The notes: a model not told the origin generated them from the sequence alone. A stretch of DNA of 64,000 nt from Butyrivibrio hungatei (GCF_900101605.1 NZ_FMUR01000007.1:62001-126000); one strand, 5' to 3'. Positions 7,902 through 16,907 are shown, counted from the stretch's first letter. Translations and numbers: made by a program.

Positions 7902-8849
7902 ATGACACGGGTCGATCTAATAACAGGATTTCTCGGATCGGGAAAGACAACTTTTTTAAAAAAATATGCCAAAAAGCTCATGGAAAAAGGTGAAAAAATC
8001 TGCATTATCGAAAATGATTTCGGAGCAATAAACGTCGATATGGTTCTTTTGCGGGAGCTCCTTGGTGATAACTGTAATATAGAGATGATCGTGGGCGGAG
8101 ACGGAGAAACTGCACATCAGCGGAGGCTGAAGACAAAGCTTATAGCGATGGGAATGCTTGGATATGACAGGGTAATAATCGAGCCGTCAGGCGTGTTTGA
8201 TCCGGATGAGCTGTTTGACATATTGTATGAATCGCCGCTGGATCGTTGGTATGAGATGGGGAATGTCATATGCATATATGATGCGGAGAATGATACGAAT
8301 CTTTCGCAGGAATCAAGATATATGATGATGTCTGAGATTGCATCAGCGGGAGTCGTGGTAGTAAGTAAGTTAAATGAAGAGGATGTAAAAAGAAAAGATG
8401 AGATTCTAAGCAGAATTGAGTCTTTTATGGATGAATTTGATTGTTCGAGGGTGATAAGAAGCGAGGACATAATCATGAAGAACTGGGATGATCTGGCGGA
8501 TTCTGATTATAACAAGATTATCTCTTCGGGATATAAGAAAGCCGATTATCCAAAGCGCATGCATATAGGGGATTCAGGATATCAGACGTTGTTCTATTTT
8601 GATTTTGCAATGGACAAAGAGCTGTTGCATGAAACGGTAATGAAGATATTTGCGAATAAGAAATGTGGAAACGTGCATAGGATAAAGGGATTTATCAGAG
8701 TAAGCGACAACGAAATGATCGAACTTAATGTTACCGGGAAAAGATATGACGCAAAGCCTGTAGAGACGGACAGGGCGGTACTTATAATAATCGGTGAAGC
8801 GCTTGATCGCGTAGAATTGGCTGAATATGTGGGGGAGCCATCCGTATAG
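7902..8849 (+). CDS. CobW/COG0523-like P-loop GTPase lacking the CxCC metal motif
   Basis: A 315-residue G3E-family GTPase related to metallochaperones of the COG0523 group. Walker A is GFLGSGKTT (residues 9-17), the switch region is IENDFGAINVD, and the GTP-base motif is probably SKLNEED near residue 158. The usual GCxCC metal site after switch I is replaced by GGDGETAHQRR, with no cysteine, and ETTG is replaced by EPSG. The C-terminal CobW_C-like domain is present. The start at 7902 has TTGGAG upstream; an earlier ATG at 7854 overlaps hypA. It is probably co-transcribed with hypA. Role: NTP-dependent metal or cofactor insertion; the metal is unknown. Confidence 0.75.
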   Translation: MTRVDLITGFLGSGKTTFLKKYAKKLMEKGEKICIIENDFGAINVDMVLLRELLGDNCNIEMIVGGDGETAHQRRLKTKLIAMGMLGYDRVIIEPSGVFDPDELFDILYESPLDRWYEMGNVICIYDAENDTNLSQESRYMMMSEIASAGVVVVSKLNEEDVKRKDEILSRIESFMDEFDCSRVIRSEDIIMKNWDDLADSDYNKIISSGYKKADYPKRMHIGDSGYQTLFYFDFAMDKELLHETVMKIFANKKCGNVHRIKGFIRVSDNEMIELNVTGKRYDAKPVETDRAVLIIIGEALDRVELAEYVGEPSV

Positions 8850-8939
8850 GTGCAAAGTGCACTGTTTTATAGTATAATTTACGAAAGGAAGTAAAAAAGT
8901 ATACATTCTAAAATATATGTTTGATTAAGGAGAATGCGA

Positions 8940-10361
8940 ATGCCGGACAATCAGAACGACGGAAAAATTGGATACTCATCATCTTCTAATTTTGCGCCAA
9001 GTGATATTTTATATATGCTAAAAGACCTTCCGGATGCGTATTGTATTTTTAAAGTTATGACAGATCCTTTTGGTACGGTAAAGGATATGCTGTTTTTGTT
9101 TGCAAATGAAAAATATTCGCAGCTGGTCGGAAAACCATCTGCTGAGCTTGTGGGCAATACGTATTTAAAGACTGTTATGAACAGAGATGAAGACTGGATA
9201 AAATACAGTTATCAGGCTGCAATCCTAAGACAGTCTTCAACTATAAGAACTTATAGCACACAGCATGATAAGTGGCTTGAATACTGCGCCGTTCCTGTTT
9301 ATCAGAAAGGTTTTTGCGCATTTATAATTCATGATATAACCATTGCAAAAAAGAGTGAGGATAACCGCGAGCTTGCTTCGAATACCAGCAAGCTTGTCAT
9401 TGACTGCGCTACTGCATTATCATCTGCAGAGTTTGGAAAAGGAATACGAAAAGTTCTAAAGTTATTGGGACAGGCAATCAAGGCGGATCGTGTCGGAATC
9501 GTCGAGGTAAAAGACAAGAAAGTTGTTGATGTAAGAGAGTGGCTCAATGATGCCCATGCATCAAATCTTCCGAGCAGAAAAGATTTTGAGCGCATGAATA
9601 TAACAGAGATGTGGGACAGACAGCTAAAGGGAAAAAATACGATAGTTATTAATGACACATCACTCATCCAGCAATATGAAGAAGAAGTCTATAATGAGCT
9701 TCTTGCGGGAAGCGTTTCAAGATATATAATTACAACACTTCGTGATAATGATGAGATAATTGGGTATCTTGTTGCGGACAATTATGAAAATACATTACCC
9801 ATAAATGTCGCAGAAGTAATGGAATCCGTGGCAATTTTCATTTCTTATGACATGAGAAACAGGGCTCTTACCAAAGAGATGATGTATCTTGGAAGTCACG
9901 ATGCACTTACGGGACTTGGAAACAGAAATTCTCTTAATCAGGCGCTTCTTGTTCTGTCGGGAATGTCCTCGGTAGTAGGTGTTTGCTATATAGATATAAA
10001 TGGTCTAAAAGCTATCAATGCCAATGAGGGCCATGATGCCGGAGATGAGAAGATTAAGGAGACGTCGGCAATTGTAGCTTCTGTGTTTAAGCGTAAGAAT
10101 TGTTACAGAATAGGTGGAGATGAATTTATAGCAATTATTCCCGAGATAGCGGAAGAGAAGTTCGAAGAGCTCGTAAAAAAACTTCGCTCTAAACTTGAAA
10201 AGGTTTCTGCAGCGACCGGATATATCTGGCTCGAAGATTCCAGAGAAATAAATAAAGCGGTTAAGAAGGCTGATGAGCGTATGTACGAAGACAAGGCAGC
10301 CTATTACAAGGACAAAGAGCACGAACGCAGAGGAAAACACGAACTACAAAATGAGGAATAA
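8940..10361 (+). CDS. PAS-GAF-GGDEF diguanylate cyclase
   Basis: A 473-residue soluble protein that should make c-di-GMP from two GTP. Residues about 20-140 form a PAS domain, 150-300 a GAF-like domain, and 315-465 a GGDEF domain with the intact active-site motif RIGGDEF near residue 394. The A-site landmarks DALTGLGNR and YIDINGLKAIN are also present. No RxxD inhibitory site is seen before the motif. There is no EAL domain and no membrane segment, so it senses a cytoplasmic signal. The ATG at 8940 is preferred over 8934 because the AAGGAG lies seven bases upstream of it. It is a single gene ended by the hairpin at 10366. Confidence 0.9.
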   Translation: MPDNQNDGKIGYSSSSNFAPSDILYMLKDLPDAYCIFKVMTDPFGTVKDMLFLFANEKYSQLVGKPSAELVGNTYLKTVMNRDEDWIKYSYQAAILRQSSTIRTYSTQHDKWLEYCAVPVYQKGFCAFIIHDITIAKKSEDNRELASNTSKLVIDCATALSSAEFGKGIRKVLKLLGQAIKADRVGIVEVKDKKVVDVREWLNDAHASNLPSRKDFERMNITEMWDRQLKGKNTIVINDTSLIQQYEEEVYNELLAGSVSRYIITTLRDNDEIIGYLVADNYENTLPINVAEVMESVAIFISYDMRNRALTKEMMYLGSHDALTGLGNRNSLNQALLVLSGMSSVVGVCYIDINGLKAINANEGHDAGDEKIKETSAIVASVFKRKNCYRIGGDEFIAIIPEIAEEKFEELVKKLRSKLEKVSAATGYIWLEDSREINKAVKKADERMYEDKAAYYKDKEHERRGKHELQNEE

Positions 10362-10365
10362 AAAA

Positions 10366-10410
10366 TCACCCCATAAAAGTCGGAAAATCTGACTCTTATG
10401 GGGTGTTGTT
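10366..10410. terminator. Bidirectional terminator between diguanylate cyclase and pta
   Basis: The stem CACCCCATAA / TTATGGGGTG continues through AGTC/GACT, with an A-run on one side and a TTGTTTATT tail on the other. It lies between convergent gene ends. Confidence 0.8.
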
Positions 10411-10424
10411 TATTCAAAAAAGTT

Positions 10425-11408
10425 TTATGCAAGAGAAGCCGTAATGATAGACATTGAGTAAACTTCAATTGCGTTGCATCCGCGTGAAAGGTCATTGATA
10501 GGAGCGTTAAGACCAAGAAGAATAGGGCCGTATGCTTCAAAATTACCCATACGCTGTGCAATCTTGTATCCAAGGTTTCCTGCGTTGATGTCAGGGAAGA
10601 TGAATGTGTTTGCATATCCTGCAACAGGTGAACCGGGAGCTTTCTGCTTAGCAACATTGGGAGCTACCGCAGCGTCGAACTGAAGCTCACCGTCAATCGG
10701 GATATCAGGATAACGCTCCTGAGCCTTCTTGGTTGCGTTCTGCATCTTTGTAACTGTTTCATCCTTTGCAGATCCCTTTGTTGAGAATGAAAGGAAAGCA
10801 ACCTTGGGATTTACACCAAATCTCTGTGCGCAATTTACTGTCTCGCCACAGATCTCAACAAGCTCGTCTTCGTTGGGGTTGATGTTGATACCGCAGTCAG
10901 CCATAGCGATAACTTCGTTCTCCCCTGTAGCTGAAGGACGAACAAGAATAAAGCATGATGAAACAATAGTGTTTTCAGGCTTTGTCTTGATAATCTGAAG
11001 TGCAGGTCTAACTGTATCTGCAGTAGAATATGTTGCACCACCGAGAAGACAGTCACCAAGCCCCATCTTTACAAGCATTGTTCCGAAATAATTTGTCTGC
11101 TTAAGAATCGGAATAGCTTTCTCGGGAGTCATTCCCTTACTCTTTCTAAGTTCACAGAAAGTATCAACCATTTCGTCAAATCTATCATAATTTTCGGGAT
11201 CGATAATCTGAGCGCCTCTGATGTTATATCCGGCATCCTCAGCAGAACGATTGATCTCATCGACATTTCCGAGCAATATAGGTTTCAAAAAGTTTCCGGC
11301 GAGAAGACGTGAAGCGGCTTCCAAGATTCTGGGGTCTGAACCTTCGGGAAAAACTATAGTCTTCGGGTTTGCCTTAAGCTTCTGTATCATATCACCAAAT
11401 CCGTACAT
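10425..11408 (-). CDS. pta: Phosphate acetyltransferase
   Basis: Pta interconverts acetyl-CoA and acetyl phosphate, the first step of acetate formation with substrate-level ATP synthesis. The 327-residue short form covers only the catalytic PTA_PTB domain (no CobB/DRTGG extension). Landmarks include IVFPEGSDPRILEAA near residue 18, GLGDCLLGGATYSTADTVRP near residue 116, and the C-terminal GLNAPINDLSRGC. The start at 11408 has GGAGG seven bases upstream. Acetate kinase, often the next gene, is not adjacent. A terminator follows at 10366-10410. Confidence 0.95.
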   Translation of the reverse strand: MYGFGDMIQKLKANPKTIVFPEGSDPRILEAASRLLAGNFLKPILLGNVDEINRSAEDAGYNIRGAQIIDPENYDRFDEMVDTFCELRKSKGMTPEKAIPILKQTNYFGTMLVKMGLGDCLLGGATYSTADTVRPALQIIKTKPENTIVSSCFILVRPSATGENEVIAMADCGININPNEDELVEICGETVNCAQRFGVNPKVAFLSFSTKGSAKDETVTKMQNATKKAQERYPDIPIDGELQFDAAVAPNVAKQKAPGSPVAGYANTFIFPDINAGNLGYKIAQRMGNFEAYGPILLGLNAPINDLSRGCNAIEVYSMSIITASLA

Positions 11409-11547
11409 TTATTATCCTCCTTTTATATATCAGGTATTTCTTAATATGTAAGCGCATACATATTCTAGTCCTATTATCAGGAAAATAATTTGATTTCACT
11501 CAAGTTTTACATTAGTATAAAAAGAAAAACAGGAGAAATTTTTAAAT

Positions 11548-11781
11548 ATGAATCCAATGAATTTATTACAATTACAGCAGCGTTTTCAGATATTCCAGCA
11601 GGAACATCCCAAGATCATCGCATTTTTCAAGGCAATAGGAAATGATTCCATGAAAGAAGGAACGATTATTGCCGTGAAAGTTACCACACCTGACGGAAAA
11701 GAGATAGAGTCAAATATAAAGATAACCGCAAATGACATTACAACTTTTCAGCAGCTGATGGAGATTGCCAAAAACAGGTGA
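11548..11781 (+). CDS. Small hypothetical protein
   Basis: A 77-residue soluble protein starting MNPMNLLQLQQRFQIFQQEH, helical and Gln-rich at the N-terminus, followed by a likely small beta-rich part (VKVTTPDGKEIESNIKI) and a final helix. An AGGAG lies 12 bases before the ATG at 11548; an internal ATG at 11557 is possible. I recognise no characterised family. The stop at 11781 abuts the end of the convergent gene at 11782 with no spacing, so no room is left for an independent terminator. Confidence 0.55.
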   Translation: MNPMNLLQLQQRFQIFQQEHPKIIAFFKAIGNDSMKEGTIIAVKVTTPDGKEIESNIKITANDITTFQQLMEIAKNR

Positions 11782-12387
11782 TCAGAAATTTTTTTTGTAA
11801 CAGCTTTCATATTTTTCAAATCCAAGCTTTGCAAGATATTTCATATGATGCTTATCGGGACCGCTATAGGTAAGGGTTTTTATTCCGTCAGCAGGAAGCT
11901 TTGAATACAAAAACTTACCTATAGAAAAGTCTCTGAATTGAGGAATTGAATAATCTAAAAGAATGTCGACGTTGTTATCTGCTTGTTTTTTTCCGAGAAA
12001 TACACCTGCAGGTGTTCCTTCGTGAAGAACCGCGTAGCCGACATCTGCAGATTCAAAGTTGGTATTGATACCCGGAAAACACTTGGAAATATCCGCTGCG
12101 TAATGATTGAGGAAATGTTTTATCACAGAATCATCCTTGGTTATTTTTATGCAAGTGTATTCAACGGATGTATTGCTCAGCTTTACAAGATAATAGATGT
12201 TTATCAAAACGAGGCATATATTCATTATTGCCGTGGGATATGAGTGAATGATAAACGCATATATTGTGAAGATCACACTGCCTACCGAATTTACTATCCT
12301 TAACTTTGCTACAGATGCCATAAGGAAAGAAACAAGTACCAATGACGATCCCAAATAACCGATCGTTTCTATAAATGTATTATTCAT
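11782..12387 (-). CDS. YgjV-like membrane protein with C-terminal cytoplasmic domain
   Basis: A 201-residue protein whose first ~85 residues form three hydrophobic segments (IGYLGSSLVLVSFLMASVAK, a VNSVGSVIFTIYAFIIH segment, and AIMNICLVLINIYYL), a layout typical of the YgjV/Imp-YgjV family. The C-terminal ~110 residues look like a GNAT-type fold (GVFLGKKQ, then DFSIGKFLYSKL and LAKLGFEKYE). This combined form is common in Bacteroidetes and Clostridia, but its function is unknown. The start at 12387 is the only good ATG; its RBS is weak. Confidence 0.65.
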   Translation of the reverse strand: MNNTFIETIGYLGSSLVLVSFLMASVAKLRIVNSVGSVIFTIYAFIIHSYPTAIMNICLVLINIYYLVKLSNTSVEYTCIKITKDDSVIKHFLNHYAADISKCFPGINTNFESADVGYAVLHEGTPAGVFLGKKQADNNVDILLDYSIPQFRDFSIGKFLYSKLPADGIKTLTYSGPDKHHMKYLAKLGFEKYESCYKKNF

Positions 12388-12689
12388 AACAATGCTCCCA
12401 ATAAATATAAAAAAATATTTGATATACGTATGATAACAAAAGATTATACGATATTCAAATTATCAGCCGGACAGCACATTGGGCGGTTGACCTCATATTT
12501 TGGCAATGTTAGAATTAAGCCAAAAATCTGAAAGTTTTTGCACCGATACATATCATTACCGGAATTCTTGGTATGAATAATTTCTTTGATCTTGCAAAGA
12601 AGAAAATTCCTATTCAATAAAAGAACTCGGACATTTCAAAGTAGAATGTCCGAGTTTTCTATGTTAAGTAGGAAATTTCTTTTATGAAA
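12388..12689. other. Intergenic region with no recognised gene
   Basis: About 300 bases separate the YgjV-like gene and the aminotransferase gene on the minus strand. A short open frame at about 12572-12619 encodes only some 15 residues and looks like chance or a remnant. The only clear structure is the hairpin at 12624-12660. Confidence 0.5.
12624..12660. terminator. Intrinsic terminator downstream of the aminotransferase gene
   Basis: An 11-bp perfect stem ACTCGGACATT / AATGTCCGAGT with a 9-base loop and TTTTCT tail. On the minus strand it follows the aminotransferase stop at 12690, with an A-rich/T-rich tail in both directions. Confidence 0.75.
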
Positions 12690-13976
12690 TCAGGCTTTGG
12701 CCAATATCAATTTCTCTAAGTATGCGATCCTTGCACAGACTGTAAATATATCTGCGGCCTGCTCAAGCTCTTCAAGAGGTGGAAGAGAAGGAGCAAATCT
12801 GATGATCGAGTCATTAGGGTCCATATGATAAGGGAATGGAGCACCTGCCGGAGTTAAGATCACACCTGCCTCTTTTGCAAGCTCAACGATACGTGAAGCG
12901 GTTCCCTTAGGAGCTTCATAAGTGATGAAATAACCACCCTTTGGAGAAGTCCATGTTCCGCAACCGGCATCACCGAGATCTCTTTCCATAGTTTTGATGA
13001 CCATCTCAAATTTAGGTCTTAAGATCTTGGCATGCTTTTTCATGTGTTCGTCAACAGATTCAACATCCATGAAGTATCTTGCATGACGGAGCATGTTGAT
13101 CTTATCAAATCCGATCGTCTGAACGGTAAGAGTCTTCTTGAGTTCCTGTCTGTTTGCGTTGTTGCATGCGATAGCTGCGATTCCGCCACCTGCGAATGTA
13201 ATCTTTGAAGTTGAAGCAAATTCAAATACAAGACTCGGATTATCTGCTTCTTCACACTCATGAAGGATATTTAAGATCTTGCATTTTTCTTTATATAAAT
13301 GATGTACGGCATAAGCGTTGTCCCAGAAGATCCTGAAATCTTTTGCTGCAGGCTTAAGGTTTGCCATACGACGTACAACTTCATCAGAATAAACAATTCC
13401 TTGAGGGTTTGAATATTTCGGAACGCACCAGATTCCCTTGATGGAGTCATCTTTTGACACGAGATCTTCGATCATATCCATATCGGGGCCGTCATCGTTC
13501 ATCGGAATGTTTATCATTTCAAATCCGAAGTGCTGTGTTATCGCAAAGTGTCTGTCATATCCGGGAACAGGGCAGAGCCACTTAACTTTTTCAAGTTTAC
13601 ACCAAGGTGTGCATCCGCCAAAACCAAACATATATCCGCGTGCAACAGTATCAAACATTATATTTAAGGAAGAGTTACCGCAAACGATAACCTGCTCGGG
13701 CTGACAGTCCATTATCTCGGACATTAAGTGCTGAGCCTCAACAATACCTTCCAAACAACCATAGTTTCTTGTTTCAACGCCGTTCATGCATCTCATTAAA
13801 GACTTACCGTCTAAAATATCAAAAATAGGCATAGAAAGATTGAGCTGCTCAACAGAGGGCTTACCGCGGCTCATATCAAGCTTAAGGCCTTTCGCTTGCC
13901 ACTGTTTGTATTCGTTAGAAAGAACCTCTTTTTCCTTAATTAATTCATCTTGTGACAGTTCACTGTATTTTTTCAT
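12690..13976 (-). CDS. Aspartate aminotransferase, subgroup Ic (PLP-dependent)
   Basis: A 428-residue fold-type I aminotransferase of the long subgroup Ic (AspT / Asp_aminotransf family, about 425 residues), which transfers the amino group between aspartate and 2-oxoglutarate. Signatures: MSRGKPSVEQL near residue 35, WDNAYAVHHL (PLP-binding Asp/Tyr) near residue 217, and the Schiff-base lysine in ASTSKITFAGGG near residue 256. The C-terminal IIRFAPSLPP motif carries the substrate-carboxylate Arg. The start ATG at 13976 begins MKKYSELSQDELIKEKE, typical for the family. Single gene; the terminator is at 12624-12660. Confidence 0.88.
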   Translation of the reverse strand: MKKYSELSQDELIKEKEVLSNEYKQWQAKGLKLDMSRGKPSVEQLNLSMPIFDILDGKSLMRCMNGVETRNYGCLEGIVEAQHLMSEIMDCQPEQVIVCGNSSLNIMFDTVARGYMFGFGGCTPWCKLEKVKWLCPVPGYDRHFAITQHFGFEMINIPMNDDGPDMDMIEDLVSKDDSIKGIWCVPKYSNPQGIVYSDEVVRRMANLKPAAKDFRIFWDNAYAVHHLYKEKCKILNILHECEEADNPSLVFEFASTSKITFAGGGIAAIACNNANRQELKKTLTVQTIGFDKINMLRHARYFMDVESVDEHMKKHAKILRPKFEMVIKTMERDLGDAGCGTWTSPKGGYFITYEAPKGTASRIVELAKEAGVILTPAGAPFPYHMDPNDSIIRFAPSLPPLEELEQAADIFTVCARIAYLEKLILAKA

Positions 13977-14191
13977 AAATCAATCCTCTACATATTGTAT
14001 ACAAGTATTTTGGTATGTATCTAACATATTATTGCAGTATCGTCCTGACAAGTCAAGTACAAAAACTTCCTGCGCCCCTGTGACGCGCGGATGCGGTATT
14101 TTTGATATAATTAAGTTGAAGGATATGGACAATTGCATTTTGAAAAATACATGACAGGGGTAATTTTGAATTTACCGAATGGAGGACAGGG

Positions 14192-14557
14192 ATGGAAGGA
14201 CTATATAGTGTTTCTGAAAATGTACTCAGATATGCCGTAGAATATTCCACACTTCTTTTGGAATTATTCGGAATCTGTATTCTTGTATTTACAGCTGTAA
14301 AAAGTTTTATATTCTGGCTAAAAAAAGATGAATCTATCAGGCTTGAACTTGCGCAGGGGATAGCGCTTGCGCTTGAATTTAAGCTGGGCGGAGAGGTGCT
14401 TAGGACTGTTGTTGTAAGAGAGTGGTCGGAACTCGGTATTCTGGGAGCAATTATCGCACTCAGAGCAACGCTGACCTTCCTGATTCATTGGGAAATTGAA
14501 AAAGAAAAAATAGCACTTCAACCCAAAGAGAATATTAATAAAGATACTCCTTCGTGA
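14192..14557 (+). CDS. DUF1622 family membrane protein
   Basis: A 121-residue protein with two or three hydrophobic segments (residues 20-42, 85-105) around the family signature LAQGIALALEFKLGGEVLRT and VVVREWSEL. DUF1622 proteins are small integral membrane proteins found in many bacteria; no biochemical function is established. The start at 14192 has GGAGG seven bases upstream. Single gene. A 9-bp inverted repeat ACTCCTTCG / CGAAGGAGT at 14547-14605 spans its end and might act in termination, though the loop is long. Confidence 0.85.
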   Translation: MEGLYSVSENVLRYAVEYSTLLLELFGICILVFTAVKSFIFWLKKDESIRLELAQGIALALEFKLGGEVLRTVVVREWSELGILGAIIALRATLTFLIHWEIEKEKIALQPKENINKDTPS

Positions 14558-14971
14558 ACCGGTGCCGTTGACTGCAGGATCATGACGGATTTGTCTCGAA
14601 GGAGTAAATGATAAAAGAAAGCGATTTCTTTTACAGACGCTTATTTATGAAATAGCGAACAAGAACATTATAGAAAGAAATAAAAAAACATATTGGAATT
14701 TGTAGCCGGAACTTAAAGATGATTAATGTAGAATTATTCTTTCTCAGTTTATGGCTTAATAACCATGGGGCATTTAAATTCTCCGGTTTAAATACCCGTC
14801 ACCAAATCTATTATCTATATCTAAAACCAAACCTGCGATTCCTGCAAACCGCAAAAGCTATTTTCACTTTTTCGTGTGTTATTTTTGTGAAGAAGGTGTG
14901 TTCATTCGGTGAACATGATTGAAGGTGAAAATTAATTCTTGTTTTTGCGAAAATGTTTATAATAAAATATC

Positions 14972-15141
14972 ATGATATAGGTGTCGAAAGTCAAAAATGC
15001 GTACATGCTTGCATGTTAAGCATTTTGACTTTATGACCCGAACAAATATGAGGAATAAGCAATTTACGTAGTAAATTAGCGGTTTCCGAATATTTGTAGA
15101 ATTGCGGGAATGACGTAGTCATGGAGCAATTCGTATATCAT
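14972..15141 (+). repeat. Dispersed hairpin element, copy 1 (ATGATATAGG ... TATATCAT)
   Basis: A 170-bp copy with ends ATGATATAGGTGTC and CGTATATCAT and the inner segment TTTGTAGAATTGCG...TGACGTAGTCATGGAGCAATTC, where GAATTGC and GCAATTC are inverted. It contains an extra inner part compared with the copies at 26683 and 49611. A second ATGATATAGGTGTCGAAAG start (15149-15175) follows directly without its own right end. Confidence 0.75.
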
Positions 15142-15190
15142 GATATGTATGATATAGGTGTCGAAAGGGTCGAAAGTTAGAAACTTGAGA

Positions 15191-15357
15191 AAAGCATCAA
15201 AATTTTAAGTATCTATGTTTTTTGATGCTTCAACAAGAAATGAATGGGTGTTCGAAGCATCAAAACTAATGAGAGACGGGATTTTTGTTGCTGTATATAC
15301 CGTATACTTCGTGATACAAGCATCAATTTTACATGATTTCAAATTTTTTGATGCTTA
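15191..15357. repeat. Array of five AAGCATCAA / TTGATGCTT motifs
   Basis: AAGCATCAAAA occurs at 15192 and 15255, AAGCATCAATTTT at 15319, and the reverse form TTTTTTGATGCTT at 15218 and 15344. The first two and last two pair into hairpins of 9 or more bp with AT-rich loops. This may be a transcribed structured leader of the phosphatase gene or a decayed mobile repeat. Confidence 0.55.
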
Positions 15358-15455
15358 CATATCATTGAGCCGATAAGATGATTTTTGATCAATTACGTAG
15401 TGAAATAATTGATTAAAAGCCATAAAATCATAAATGTTTTAAAGGATAATTATAT

Positions 15456-15989
15456 ATGGATCATTTTTATTTCGTACGACATGGTGAGACAATTTGGAAT
15501 GTTGAGAACAAAATCTGCGGAGCGACGGATATTGCTCTGACAGAAAGAGGACATGATCAGGCAAGCGCGGTTGGTCGCATGATCAAGGAAAAGAATATCA
15601 AGGCGGATGAAATCCTTACTTCTCCGCTAATGAGAGCATATGATACGGCAAAGCATATCTCCGAAGTTACCGGGATTCCGGTAAGAATAGAGCAGAGGCT
15701 TAAAGAGCAGAATTTTGGAATATATGAATCGACGGCCCGTGACGGACTTGAGTTTCATGAAGCCAAGAAGCACATGGCAAGCCGCTTTAAAACCGGTGAA
15801 TCAATGATGCAGCTGGCGCAGAGAATATATAATCTTTTGGATGATATCAAGAAAGGCGACAAAGAGTATATACTTGTCGCACATAACGGAATCGTAAGGA
15901 TCGTAGAATCTTATTTCAGGGAAATGGACAATGAAGAGTTCTCAAGATTTGGAATAGATAATTGCGAAGTCAGAAGATATGACTATTGA
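15456..15989 (+). CDS. Histidine phosphatase family protein (phosphoglycerate mutase-like)
   Basis: A 177-residue branch-1 histidine phosphatase. The phospho-acceptor motif is VRHGETIWN (His9), with the second Arg in TSPLMRAYDTA near residue 56, the acid Glu near residue 80 (EQNFGIYE), and the second catalytic His in VAHNGIVR near residue 142. It is too short for a glycolytic dPGM (about 230 residues) and is more likely a broad-specificity or metabolite phosphatase such as CobC/GpmB-like types. No cobalamin genes are nearby. The ATG at 15456 has an AAGGATAAT sequence upstream. Single gene ended by the hairpin at 15994. Confidence 0.85.
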   Translation: MDHFYFVRHGETIWNVENKICGATDIALTERGHDQASAVGRMIKEKNIKADEILTSPLMRAYDTAKHISEVTGIPVRIEQRLKEQNFGIYESTARDGLEFHEAKKHMASRFKTGESMMQLAQRIYNLLDDIKKGDKEYILVAHNGIVRIVESYFREMDNEEFSRFGIDNCEVRRYDY

Positions 15990-15993
15990 AAAA

Positions 15994-16014
15994 CACTCCC
16001 CATTTGGGGAGCGT
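15994..16014. terminator. Bidirectional terminator
   Basis: CTCCCC-ATTT-GGGGAG stem flanked by AAAACA and GTTTG, between the convergent ends of the phosphatase gene and the MerR gene. Confidence 0.75.
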
Positions 16015-16017
16015 TTG

Positions 16018-16866
16018 TTATTCAACACAGATAAAAAGATATTTAAAATACGTGTGATCTGCTTCTTTATTATATATATTGATAAGACTCACGGAAAAAA
16101 GATCGGAGCAGGCTGTCAGCTTGTTCCTTTTTATATATGAGACCATTTTCTTATATGTCTTGTCTATTCCCTCAGCATTGTGATCGTGATAGCAGCCTAT
16201 GATCTTTCTGCTCGGAAGCGGGAATGTGTCAATATTATCAGCAGGCAAAAATGACAAAGTAAATATATTGTTGTATACGTAATTACCCGCAATAAGGTCT
16301 TTATATTCGATAGTAACACCCGAAGGAAATGAGGCGAATGATGAGTCGGAATTCGCCCTTGCCAAGTGGGCTGAGATCTCTTTGGCAACATCGGCGGCAT
16401 GATACGATGAGGACTTGTCTTTAACTTTCGTTGACGAAAAACTCATGTCCGGAATTATATCAAGGAAAGGCACTCCGGGTTTACACATGTCATATTTTTC
16501 CAGGATCCACAGTGCCAGATGAAGTGAGCTTATTTCCTTATTTATAAGAAAAAGTTCGCGTTGCATATCCAGAATTTTTGAATTTACCAATTTTGAGATA
16601 CTTTCCTTACTGGAATTGTGAATAGTAGTACGAATATCTTTTATCGAACAACCGGCTTTTCGCATTGTGTTAATAAAGAAAAAAGAGCTGATCTGGGATG
16701 CGGAATAATAGTGATAGCCATTGTTTGGATCAACTCTGGGAGTAAGAATATCTTGTTCGTAATAATAGCGAAGAGTATCTCTTGTGGTGCCACATAGTTT
16801 TGCAAACCGGCTCACACTCAGTGAATACTCTATGTCTTCATCTTCATAATCACTAAATCTTGTCAC
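16018..16866 (-). CDS. MerR-family transcriptional regulator, divergent from the fatty-acid operon
   Basis: A 282-residue MerR protein. The winged HTH covers residues 13-82 (SRFAKLCGTTRDTLRYYYEQ; GYHYYSASQ), a coiled dimerisation helix 85-120, and a ~140-residue C-terminal effector domain that resembles the GyrI/BmrR ligand-binding type but is not clearly assigned. The start is GTG at 16866, with AAAGGAGG six bases upstream. Its divergent position, 145 bases from acpP, and the MerR-type promoter at 16908-16939 make it the likely activator or repressor of the fatty-acid operon. The effector is unknown; a lipid or acyl-CoA would be logical. Confidence 0.85.
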   Translation of the reverse strand: MTRFSDYEDEDIEYSLSVSRFAKLCGTTRDTLRYYYEQDILTPRVDPNNGYHYYSASQISSFFFINTMRKAGCSIKDIRTTIHNSSKESISKLVNSKILDMQRELFLINKEISSLHLALWILEKYDMCKPGVPFLDIIPDMSFSSTKVKDKSSSYHAADVAKEISAHLARANSDSSFASFPSGVTIEYKDLIAGNYVYNNIFTLSFLPADNIDTFPLPSRKIIGCYHDHNAEGIDKTYKKMVSYIKRNKLTACSDLFSVSLINIYNKEADHTYFKYLFICVE

Positions 16867-16907
16867 AGAAACCTCCTTTTAAATGATAAAAAAATATCAA
16901 AAAAACA

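Larger units (their letters stand above)
14558..15455. other. Repeat-rich non-coding region of about 0.9 kb
   Basis: No convincing gene is present; the one open frame of 67 codons (14719-14922) has no RBS, low complexity and no protein-like signature. The first 400 bases are AT-rich with a small TGTTCA-TTCGG-TGAACA hairpin at 14899-14915. From 14972 the region is filled with hairpin repeats: the ATGATATAGG element, hairpins with ACGTAGT in the loop (about 15060-15079, 15396-15416), and an array of AAGCATCAA motifs. It ends at the promoter of the phosphatase gene. Confidence 0.6.

Noticed and set aside
12481..12507. Short similarity with 29234-29262 (shared ACCTCATATTT segment)
   Set aside because: Only about 11 identical bases in AT-rich DNA; not enough to claim a repeat or common gene remnant.
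14719..14922. 67-codon open frame
   Set aside because: No RBS, low-complexity composition, no protein-like pattern, and located in repeat-rich DNA.
15191..15357. CRISPR array
   Set aside because: Motifs are only about 9-13 bases, alternate in orientation and have irregular spacing; no cas genes.
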